From IDS-8 sp040902105 (lineage in GTDB: Bacteria; Pseudomonadota; Gammaproteobacteria; Steroidobacterales; Woeseiaceae), in contig JBBDXW010000065.1 of NCBI GenBank assembly GCA_040902105.1, forward strand, positions 1 through 64,000: a stretch of 64,000 nt of DNA. Reading direction: 5' to 3'. Below, in pieces: positions 38,999 to 46,139 of this stretch. Position 1 is the first letter of the stretch. Every line of letters starts with the position of its first letter. The notes under the pieces were generated by a model. That model saw only the letters and a list, made by a program, of their open reading frames with translations. It was not told the origin of the DNA and ran no database searches. The translations under genes were made by a program, and so were the position numbers.

Positions 38999-39667
38999 AT
39001 GAGCGCACATACGATAGTGATCACCGGCGCGAACCGCGGCATTGGCCTGGCGATGGCCCGCATCTACCGGGGACGCGACGATCGCGTCATTGCACTGTGC
39101 CGGCGCGCCAGCGATGCGTTGCGTGACTGCGGTGCCGAGATCATGGACGACGTGGACGTCACCTCCACGGAAGCTCTGCAGCGAGCCGCCACGATGGTCG
39201 ACAACGTGGACGTGCTGATCGCAAATGCAGGGGTGCTGAGCAACGAGCCCTTTGCGAGCGTCGCCGAGGCGCGTGATCGCATCGAGCGGCAGTTCACCGT
39301 CAATGCGCTCGGGCCGCTGCTGACTGTCCATGCCTTTGCGGACAAGCTCGCATCCGGCACGAAGATCGCGCTGATCACGAGCCGCATGGGGTCGATCGCG
39401 GACAACAGCTCCGGCGGCAGTTACGGCTACAGAATGTCCAAGGCCGCCCTGAATGCGGCCGGCCGGTCACTGGCAATCGACCTGGCGCCGCGCGGCATCG
39501 CGGTTGGCCTCCTGCATCCCGGCTACGTGCGTACGGACATGACCGGCGGCAGGGGCAACGTCGAGCCATCCGAGGCCGGGGCGATGCTGGTGGAAAGAAT
39601 CGACGCGCTGAATACCGCGAACAGCGGCACCTTCAGGCACGCCGACGGCGAAGGGCTACCCTGGTAG
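38999..39667 (+). CDS. SDR-family short-chain dehydrogenase (CsgA/carbonyl reductase-like)
   Basis: A 222-residue SDR. TGANRGIG at residues 9-16 binds NAD(P), IANAGVLS replaces NNAG, the catalytic Ser is in ITSRMGS, and YGYRMSKAALNAA supplies Tyr and Lys. The short, compact form resembles carbonyl reductase/CsgA-type enzymes. An AAGGAGG site lies just upstream of ATG 38999. The preceding M1 gene ends 48 bases before, on the same strand. Substrate unknown. Confidence 0.88.
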   Translation: MSAHTIVITGANRGIGLAMARIYRGRDDRVIALCRRASDALRDCGAEIMDDVDVTSTEALQRAATMVDNVDVLIANAGVLSNEPFASVAEARDRIERQFTVNALGPLLTVHAFADKLASGTKIALITSRMGSIADNSSGGSYGYRMSKAALNAAGRSLAIDLAPRGIAVGLLHPGYVRTDMTGGRGNVEPSEAGAMLVERIDALNTANSGTFRHADGEGLPW

Positions 39668-40059
39668 TTAGGATTTCCGGACCGTTTCCCCCGACGGATT
39701 GCCAATTCGCAGGTTCAAGCGCTACAGAGCGGACACTATTCCAAGACATTGAGCACCGCAAACGCCCCCCGTTCCCGACCATGCTCACATGGACGCTTCG
39801 CACCAGTGCATCAACGAGCCATTAGAAGTTATGCCCCGTCGTTCCTGCGAGTGCGCTTGTAGTTTGGATCACTCCTACGATACCGGCCGACTTAGGTGTC
39901 GCTTGGCAATATGTCTCATGGCCGACCGTGATCTTGGACCAAGGCTCGGGGACGTGGTCTTCTCAGCCCTCACCACGTCACAGCGACGATCATAGGCTGC
40001 CGAGCCTCAGATCTAAATTGAAGTACAGCGGCAACGCAGTGGCAAAGGCAGCATCCTGA
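39668..40059 (+). other. Gene-free stretch before the IS481 fragment
   Basis: About 390 bases with stops in every frame and no recognisable gene, RNA or terminator. Its right edge is the break point of the truncated transposase; a stop codon stands directly before the surviving transposase frame. Confidence 0.5.
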
Positions 40060-40773
40060 AAGTCCGAGATTCCACTGACCATCTCGGATTTTGCCAGCCG
40101 TTATCTGATTGCCTGCGACGCGCTGTCGACTACCGCCGAAGCCTATGCCTTTCGGGTGTTCGAGCGGGCCTTCAAGGATTTCGGACTGCCCAAGGCCATC
40201 CGCACCGACAACGGCATTCCTTTCTCATGCGCCAACGCCCTGTTTGGCCTCAGCCGACTCTCGGTATGGTGGCTGCGTTTGGGCATCGACATCGAACGCA
40301 TCGCACCGGGACACCCGGAACAAAACGGTCGCCACGAACGTATGCACCTGACCTTGAAAATCGAAGCCACCAAGCCCGCCGCCGACAACTTCCTGCAGCA
40401 ACAGGCCCGCTTCGATGACTTCATCGACGGCTACAACAATGATCGGCCCCATCAGGCACTGAACATGAAGTATCCGGCAGAATGCTATAAGACCTCATCC
40501 ACGTCTTACGCTGGCCTCGAGGAACTCGACTATCCGTTCCATGATCGCACCGTCACCGTGACCCGATGTGGACGCATCTGTTTCGGACGGCGAAAGATCA
40601 ACTTGAGCACCGTCTTCGCCGGCCAAAACGTCGGAGTAAAACAAGTCAGTGAGCAGATCTGGCTCGTCAGCTTCATGCAATACGATCTCGGATACTTCGA
40701 TCACGAGACCTGCCGCCTGGAGCCCGTCGACAACCCGTTCAGCGCAAAAGTGTTACCTATGTCTCCGGTATAA
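40060..40773 (+). pseudogene. IS481-family transposase, 5'-truncated
   Basis: The 3' two-thirds of a DDE transposase (rve domain). In-frame residues LTISDFASRYLIACDALSTT continue into FGLPKAIRTDNGIPF, IERIAPGHPEQNGRHERMH and the tail DYPFHDRTVTVT with FGRRKINLSTVFAGQNVGV. The N-terminal helix-turn-helix half and the first catalytic Asp region are missing; a stop codon lies just before the surviving frame. The last codons, VLPMSPV, are written in the terminal-repeat-like DNA of the element. No intact left end is visible, so this is a dead fragment. Confidence 0.85.
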
Positions 40774-40801
40774 TCTGTTACCCATGTCCCCGGAACGGAC
40801 C
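40751..40801 (+). mobile_element. Right end of the IS481 fragment
   Basis: Two near-direct copies of TGTTACC(T/C)ATGT(C/-)TCC-like sequence (40751-40773 and 40776-40799) end the element. This doubled arrangement at the terminus is typical of IS481 ends, where the outer copy is the transposase binding/cut site. A related but decayed version occurs at 49064-49104. Confidence 0.55.
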
Positions 40802-40810
40802 TGACAGGAT

Positions 40811-40844
40811 TGGTGGCCAGGGGCGGAATCGAACCACCGACACG
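40811..40844 (-). tRNA. tRNA-Phe 3'-end fragment (probable attachment-site scar)
   Basis: On the minus strand these 34 bases read as the T-arm and acceptor end of a tRNA-Phe, ending in CCA: CGTGTCGGTGGTTCGATTCC then GCCCCTGGCCACCA. One base differs from the xanthomonad/gammaproteobacterial tRNA-Phe end I know (GGGC to GGCC). The sequence upstream of the T-arm is absent, replaced by unrelated DNA, so this is not a functional tRNA. Integrases of genomic islands often insert in the 3' end of tRNA genes and leave just such a copy; the element would lie to the right of 40844. Confidence 0.75.
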
Positions 40845-40852
40845 TCACTCGA

Positions 40853-42106
40853 TCAAAGCATCTCGTTGAACAGGTAATACATATTGTCGATCAGCTTGTG
40901 GCTCCAATTGCGCTTGTGCCAGGCTTCCAGCTTGAGCTCCTGACAATGCGGAGCGTACCTCTCGAATATCGCGTCAAGCCGCTTTGCGGTGGTAGCGTCC
41001 TTGAAGCCGAGCGTGATCTCATCATTGATTTCGAACGAACGATCGTCGAAATTCGCAGAGCCCACGGTGCACCACACACCGTCGACAGTCATCACCTTCT
41101 GATGCAACAGAGTCGATGGGTACTCGAAAAGCCTTACGCCACAGCTTAGCAGCTTCTCGAAGTTGCGATGTCCCGCATGCTGCACCATCGGATTGTCGGA
41201 GCCGCTTGTAGAAGGCATCAACACCCGAACGTCAACTCCGCGCGTAACGGCTTTGCCGAATGCGTCGATTGCCTCGGGCTCTGGGATGAAGTACGGATTC
41301 TGGATCCAGATTCGCTGCTTTGCGCAGCAAATTGCCGTGTGGTGCAGGATCTTAACCGCGGGCGCAGAGCCCTCCGGCTTCACGTACGCCGCGTGGACGG
41401 TAATCGCGCCCGCGCGTTCCAGGCGCGGGAACACGTCGTCCCCCATGAACAGCTCGCCGGTCTGTCCCACCCAATTCTCGCTGAACGCCGCCTGCACGCT
41501 GTTGACGATCGGCCCGCGCAGCCGGACGCTCACGTCTGCAAAGTGTTCCTTATCCTCGGCGTTCCCAAGCCAGGCATCGACGATGCAATGGCCACCAACC
41601 AACGCTACACGACCATCGAGCACGACGAGCTTCCGGTGATCGCGCTCGTTCATCACTCCGAGATTACGGATGTGCCATTTGTGAAACTTGACCAGCGTGC
41701 AGCCCGAGGCCTTGAGCCGCTGCTCGGCGGACTTGCCCATCTTCTTCGACCCGGTCGCATCGAGCAGAACGCGTACTTTCACACCTGCGCGGGCTTTGGT
41801 AGATAGCGCGTCAGCCACACGTTGGCCCAGCACGCCCTCTTTCCACAAGAAGCTCTCGAAATGAACTGAGTGCTGCGCGGCAGCAATCTCGTCAATTAGC
41901 ACGTCGAAGAAGGTGCCGTTCTCGAAAACTTCGACGCTATTGCCTTCCACCGCCGAGCTGAGACTAAGACCCGCGAGGGACGGGATCAGATCTTCGATGG
42001 AGTCGTGGCATTCGACACGCAGAGTCGGATTACGGTGGCGCTTCATCGACCAGATGACCACCCCGAAGAAAATGAAGATTCCAACAATGAAAAGTAGCGC
42101 GATCAC
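40853..42106 (-). CDS. Phospholipase D-type cardiolipin synthase-like protein
   Basis: A 417-residue protein with one N-terminal membrane helix (ALLFIVGIFIFFGVVIW) and two HKD phosphodiesterase motifs: HRKLVVLDG near residue 157 and LHQKVMTVDG near 333. WIQNPYFIPEPEAI and GSANFDDRSFEIN are typical of cardiolipin synthases (Cls), which join phosphatidylglycerol or phosphatidylethanolamine. It is shorter than ClsA and lacks a second membrane helix, so a ClsB/ClsC-like role or another phosphodiester substrate is possible. It lies next to the tRNA-Phe scar and may belong to an acquired segment. Confidence 0.88.
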   Translation of the reverse strand: MIALLFIVGIFIFFGVVIWSMKRHRNPTLRVECHDSIEDLIPSLAGLSLSSAVEGNSVEVFENGTFFDVLIDEIAAAQHSVHFESFLWKEGVLGQRVADALSTKARAGVKVRVLLDATGSKKMGKSAEQRLKASGCTLVKFHKWHIRNLGVMNERDHRKLVVLDGRVALVGGHCIVDAWLGNAEDKEHFADVSVRLRGPIVNSVQAAFSENWVGQTGELFMGDDVFPRLERAGAITVHAAYVKPEGSAPAVKILHHTAICCAKQRIWIQNPYFIPEPEAIDAFGKAVTRGVDVRVLMPSTSGSDNPMVQHAGHRNFEKLLSCGVRLFEYPSTLLHQKVMTVDGVWCTVGSANFDDRSFEINDEITLGFKDATTAKRLDAIFERYAPHCQELKLEAWHKRNWSHKLIDNMYYLFNEML

Positions 42107-42312
42107 AGCGACAGTCTAGACTATTGCTTCCCTCATACTCGTGTCAGCCGCCGGAGTGATCGCGTGTCATGACTGGTTCTAGCTCTTAGATTATTCGTAT
42201 TGGCCGGCCACGCTTTAGCCCGACTCCGAAAACGCATGGATTCCCCACCGGGTTCGTCGGCTTTTTTGCTCGCAATCAACCAATTGTGACCTATTTCATG
42301 GAGGATTCCGAC

Positions 42313-42393
42313 GTGCAAATCCACTATACGCCGCTCGCGCACCTGGCCGCCTGCCGTATGAATGGCCGCAATTCGGGAGTCCCCAATGACTGA
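42313..42393 (+). CDS. Possible short leader ORF
   Basis: A 26-codon frame with a GTG start preceded by GGAGGA at a good distance. It encodes QIHYTPLAHLAACRMNGRNS plus five residues and overlaps the start of the next small gene by eight bases. Arrangement suits translational coupling. No family is recognised; it may be random. Confidence 0.3.
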   Translation: MQIHYTPLAHLAACRMNGRNSGVPND

Positions 42394-42565
42394 AGATACT
42401 GACGAAACTGCTGAACTGGTCCTGATGTCGACCGTACAGTTGAAGCGCCTTTTGAAGCCTGGAGAGGACGTTGCAGAGGCAGTCGCCGAGGTTGAAATAA
42501 AGGTGCCTGCTGCGGATCCGAAAAAGGATTCTGGCGGCGGCTTCGATCCTTACAATCGGGGTTGA
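42386..42565 (+). CDS. Small acidic protein, unknown function
   Basis: A 59-residue acidic protein. It opens with MTEDTDETAELVLMSTVQ, continues with LKRLLKPGEDVAEAVAEVEI and ends with PKKDSGGGFDPYNRG. The ATG at 42386 has GGGAG six bases upstream. A short N-terminal helix, an acidic middle and a glycine-aromatic tail (GGGFDPYN) give it gene-like composition. I recall similar C-terminal tails in small uncharacterised gammaproteobacterial proteins, but cannot name a family. Confidence 0.5.
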   Translation: MTEDTDETAELVLMSTVQLKRLLKPGEDVAEAVAEVEIKVPAADPKKDSGGGFDPYNRG

Positions 42566-43202
42566 CCGTCAGAAAATTGTTAGTGTCGCACCTGTGCTGT
42601 ACTCCGAATCCGAACAGGCGTGGCTGGAGGCTGCGGCAGAGCTGGTGCACGTGCACACTCGCAAACCCGCTGACGTGTCTGCCGTTTCGAGCCAAGCCAG
42701 AGCCGCTTCCGAGTTGCTGATTTGCCCCCCATACCAGTCCTGTCAAACTCTGGCAGCCAGATCAGGATCAACAAGCAGGGCTTCTATGTAGGAGCGGCAG
42801 AGCATGGGCGAATTCTCGCTACATTTCCGCCCAATTCCAGCCGCATTAATCGAGATTTTGCCGGCTTTTGCTCCGCTCCCTGTCCATCAATTCCCGGAAC
42901 ATGTCGCGAGCCTGTTCAAGATGAACCGTAGCCGAGTCAGCCGCAAAGGTAATGCTGTCGTCCGTATCGTCGTGGCACGCGATCAAGGTCACTGCACCCA
43001 GGGCCCAGCGAATCGTGCAAGCTCATCTCGCTCATGACCGTAACCGGCGCACGGCGGATGACGGCATGCTGTCCGCGCTGCCTGACCTGAGCGAGACCGC
43101 CGATCCTTACTTCATGGCGAGCTACGCGAGTGTGTTGCTGACCCCGAGGTGTCGGCCGGAAAGCGTGGCCATCCTGCAGGCGGCGATTGAGATTGCGCCG
43201 CC
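42566..43202. other. Degenerate intergenic region with gene fragments
   Basis: 637 bases without an intact gene. It holds the M1 peptidase fragment (listed separately). On the minus strand, between stops at about 43025 and 42846, there is a frame reading ALGAVTLIACHDDTDDSITF, which continues into VHLEQARDMFRELMDRERSK. It resembles the start of a small lipoprotein but has no start codon in frame. The rest shows no features. Confidence 0.5.
43075..43188 (+). pseudogene. Fragment of M1 aminopeptidase gene, duplicated
   Basis: 114 bases align without gaps to the 3' part of the M1 gene at 38735-38848, with seven differences. In the peptidase frame five are synonymous and two change residues (Met to Arg, Gln to Glu). 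The encoded ALPDLSETADPYFMASYASV matches both copies. No other part of a peptidase is near. It looks like a leftover from a second, diverged M1 gene. Confidence 0.85.
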
Positions 43203-45059
43203 TCAGGTCGCGAGCGCCTCCGTCACCGCGCGGTGAGCGTGCGTAATCGCCGAATCCGTGTTTGCGGCCGCGCCGGCGTCGGAGTTCGCAATCGCGATGC
43301 GGCCGAACGGCTGCCGCCCTTTCACCCACGGTTTATCCGCCTCCGAGGCGTATTCCGGCTCCCATGTCCGGCCGGGGCCGTAGGAGTATCCATGTGCCCA
43401 GCGGTTGACGGTGATCGCCTGGATGTCGCGCCCGGCATCGAATCCCGCTCCGGACAATGCCTGGTCGAGCTGATCGCGCACATGTTCCTCGAACACCGTG
43501 AACGGTGTCGTCAGCAGCACGCGCCTTCCGGCGCGCCACTGCTCCGGTCCCTGGAGGTCGTCGAAGTACGGCACGTAGCACATGTGCAGGACCATCGGCC
43601 TGTCCGGTGAATCGTTGAAACGGTAATCGCCGATTGACACCGGGTAGTCGAGTTCCACCTGCTTGTAGAAATCCTTGGTGTAGTAGACGTAGCGTATGCC
43701 GAGTTCTGCGAACGCGCGCCAGTTCGGAATGAGCACCTTCGTGTACGTGAGCGGCACCTTCACGTTGTGTGCCAGGCCCTGCTTCTGCCCTTCGGGTAAG
43801 CCGGGGCATATATAAGGAATGGCGCTGTTGTAACAGGCAAGGATGCATTTCTTCGTGCGCACGGTATGGGCGTCGCCGCCGTGCACGTAAGTGACATCGA
43901 CGCCACGTTCACCCGCGGTGTGCGCCACATCGACCACTGTACTGTTCAAGCGGATGCGGATTTGTCGGGCAGCGCGATCGAGTTCGGAGTAAGCGACGCG
44001 CGCCGTGACGCTGTCTTCCATCGTTTCACCGGGCAGGGCCTCAGGGATAAGGCTCCTGACGAGGAGCCGCGCAACCGAGGCGTTGCCGTCGGGAAAGTGA
44101 AATATGTATGGCTCGTTGCCGCGATCGCCGACGCGCGGCATCGTGTGCTCGAGTCCGGGGATGCCGCCGCCGTCGGTATAACCTTGCACGGCGATCGCCG
44201 GCACTTCGTCCATGCCGACGCACCAGTAGCTCATGCCCCAGCGCTGGTACATCTCCAGCAGCTGGTCGTCGACCTTGACGTAGTCTTTGAGGAATTCGCG
44301 GTAGCTGATCTTCGAGAGAAGCTCGAACTTTTCGTCGCGGCTCATGCCGGGCAGGTAGTCCCGCTCGTCCGTGAACGCCCGCACGAGGTCGGCCCGCGCA
44401 CGCTCGTTCATGGGTGTCGCGGCGGCAAACTCCGGCCAGGGAAGGCTGCCATAGCCGGACACCAGCTTGCGTCGCCCGTAGGTCGCGCTGTCGTAAGCAA
44501 TCGCATAGGACAGCCCCATCGACGAGTACAGGTCCTGGTCGAAATAGTCGTAAAAGCGCTGCACGTCGATGCCGATGTCGGACAGCAGCGTCTTCGAGAC
44601 AGCGGAATATCCCGACGGCGTGTCGATGGATTCGGTGCCGCCGTAGCCGATGCGCGTCCGGCCGCCGATCGTGAACTCGTTGCGTTTGGCATGGCCGCCG
44701 AAGTCGTCATGATTGTCGAGGATCAGTATCCGTGCATCGGGCTTCTCCTTCCTGAAGAAGTGCGCCGCCGCCAGGCCGCTGATGCCGCCGCCGACGACGA
44801 CCAGGTCGATTTCCTCGTCGGGTGCGGCGCGCGGCCAGGTCCTGCCCGAGACCCGCGCGTGCATAGTCTCCCAGGAGCCGTCGTGGCTGCCGCGCAGGCC
44901 GCTCCTGGCCGGCGGATAGTAGTCGCTGCCCAGCGCGAACTTGCTCTCGGCCCGGCCGAAGACGTCCGTCCATGGCGACAGCAGGGACGCGCCGATGGCG
45001 ACGCTTGTACCGTTCAGGAAATCGCGCCGCGTGACCTTGTCTTTCAATTCACCCCCCAA
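43203..45059 (-). CDS. Tat-exported FAD-dependent oxidoreductase
   Basis: A 618-residue flavoprotein. TRRDFLNGTSVAIGASLL (residues 9-26) is a twin-arginine signal. The dinucleotide-binding VVVGGGISGLAAAHFFRKE lies near 87, and LDNHDDFGGHAKRNEF is the substrate/FAD region of amine-oxidase-like oxidoreductases. Later come ERGVDVTYVHGGD, the C-terminal NRWAHGYSYGP and FGRIAIANSDAGAAANTDSAI, which binds FAD in this class. Export suggests a periplasmic dehydrogenase. It is the last gene of a minus-strand row with a 76-residue protein and a NTF2-like protein. Substrate unknown. Confidence 0.87.
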   Translation of the reverse strand: MGGELKDKVTRRDFLNGTSVAIGASLLSPWTDVFGRAESKFALGSDYYPPARSGLRGSHDGSWETMHARVSGRTWPRAAPDEEIDLVVVGGGISGLAAAHFFRKEKPDARILILDNHDDFGGHAKRNEFTIGGRTRIGYGGTESIDTPSGYSAVSKTLLSDIGIDVQRFYDYFDQDLYSSMGLSYAIAYDSATYGRRKLVSGYGSLPWPEFAAATPMNERARADLVRAFTDERDYLPGMSRDEKFELLSKISYREFLKDYVKVDDQLLEMYQRWGMSYWCVGMDEVPAIAVQGYTDGGGIPGLEHTMPRVGDRGNEPYIFHFPDGNASVARLLVRSLIPEALPGETMEDSVTARVAYSELDRAARQIRIRLNSTVVDVAHTAGERGVDVTYVHGGDAHTVRTKKCILACYNSAIPYICPGLPEGQKQGLAHNVKVPLTYTKVLIPNWRAFAELGIRYVYYTKDFYKQVELDYPVSIGDYRFNDSPDRPMVLHMCYVPYFDDLQGPEQWRAGRRVLLTTPFTVFEEHVRDQLDQALSGAGFDAGRDIQAITVNRWAHGYSYGPGRTWEPEYASEADKPWVKGRQPFGRIAIANSDAGAAANTDSAITHAHRAVTEALAT

Positions 45060-45132
45060 ATCCCCGGCAATCCAGCCAACGGACCATCACCGGCACTGTA
45101 CGAAAACCATCCCGACAAGGAAAGCCGCGGCG

Positions 45133-45363
45133 TTACGGATTCCGGCAGGCAGCCACCTCGTCTTCGGTCAGGCCGAGATCCCGGGCCGCCGCCGAGAGAT
45201 CGTCGGCCGTCGCGGCGGCAATGACGCCGGCGAGCTGCGGTGAAACAGCTCGGCTGACCGAATTTGCTGTATTGGTCGCTATGCTTTGCATGCGGTGAAC
45301 AGGGTTGGCGTACGCAGGGTCTTTCCTGGGATCCGCACCCTTCAGCTTCTCGCCGCGAGCCAC
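45133..45363 (-). CDS. Small protein of unknown function upstream of the FAD oxidoreductase
   Basis: A 76-residue protein starting at GTG immediately after the TAG stop of the NTF2-like gene, with GGCGGAG upstream. It contains ANPVHRMQSIATNTANSVSR and ends LSAAARDLGLTEDEVAACRN plus Pro. It has no signal peptide and the tail looks like a helix pair. No family recognised. Position between an exported NTF2-like protein and the Tat flavoprotein suggests it is a partner or chaperone of one of them. Confidence 0.55.
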   Translation of the reverse strand: MARGEKLKGADPRKDPAYANPVHRMQSIATNTANSVSRAVSPQLAGVIAAATADDLSAAARDLGLTEDEVAACRNP

Positions 45364-45825
45364 CTACGGCTCCGCCATACGAGTGGACTGCCACGCCACG
45401 ACCCGCCACTCGCCGTTGCGTTTGACGAAAGTGCCAGTATTGAGGAAATGCTCGACGACCGCCTGAGGGCCGCTGCCCGTTCTTCCCACCAGGCGGAAGG
45501 CGACCACGGCGGTGTCGTCGTACTGCTGGACGCGAATGTCTTCCGCGGAATATTCGGTCGGCTCAGCCGTAGTCGCAGTTGGGCCGGCACGCGCATTTTC
45601 GAGTATCTCCGCCTTGCCCACTCGCACGCCGGAGGAGCGCGTGTAGATCAGATCGTCCGCCCAGAAGCGGGCGTGTGCAGCGACGTCGTTACGCGAGGCG
45701 CCGTCCAGGAATTCCTTCAGTAGCTGCGTCAGTTCTTCCGCAGCGGCCGCCGTCGCATCGGCCTGCCCGTGCACCGGCGACGCCAGCATCAGCGCCAGTA
45801 TCAAAGGCGTCAGTCGTCGGCTCAT
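45364..45825 (-). CDS. NTF2-like/SnoaL-like exported protein
   Basis: A 153-residue protein with signal peptide MSRRLTPLILALMLASPVHGQ, then a cone-shaped NTF2-like domain: ELTQLLKEFLDGASRNDVAA, HARFWADDLIYTRSSGVRVG, VVAFRLVGR and WRVVAWQSTRM. Proteins of this fold bind or modify small hydrophobic molecules and often act in the periplasm. It heads the minus-strand unit that continues into the 76-residue protein and FAD oxidoreductase. Confidence 0.85.
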   Translation of the reverse strand: MSRRLTPLILALMLASPVHGQADATAAAAEELTQLLKEFLDGASRNDVAAHARFWADDLIYTRSSGVRVGKAEILENARAGPTATTAEPTEYSAEDIRVQQYDDTAVVAFRLVGRTGSGPQAVVEHFLNTGTFVKRNGEWRVVAWQSTRMAEP

Positions 45826-46139
45826 TTGTCACCCCGCTCGAAGATCAGTATATCCTCGAAGGATAACGCTCTCTTGCGGTAAACGTCACTCCGTGACGAC
45901 GGGCGCGGAGCAGCGAATCGTGCCCGTGACCCGCAACGACTCCGACGTCGTTCCGACGAGGTTGAGCTCCACGTCGACGTCCGCCGACGTTGCGTCCTGG
46001 ATGGAGCACCATGGACGCACGCACAGATACCGATCCTTCACGGCGCAATCGTCGCGCCATGGCTGATTTCAGTTATTCTCCACTTGCGCTCCTATGCCTT
46101 TCCCGAGATGTGGGCCAGCTGAGCAGAAGGTCTGCCGCC

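Noticed and set aside
42245..42268. Terminator with a TTTTTT run after a short CCG/CGG stem
   Set aside because: The stem is only three pairs and no plus-strand gene ends before it.
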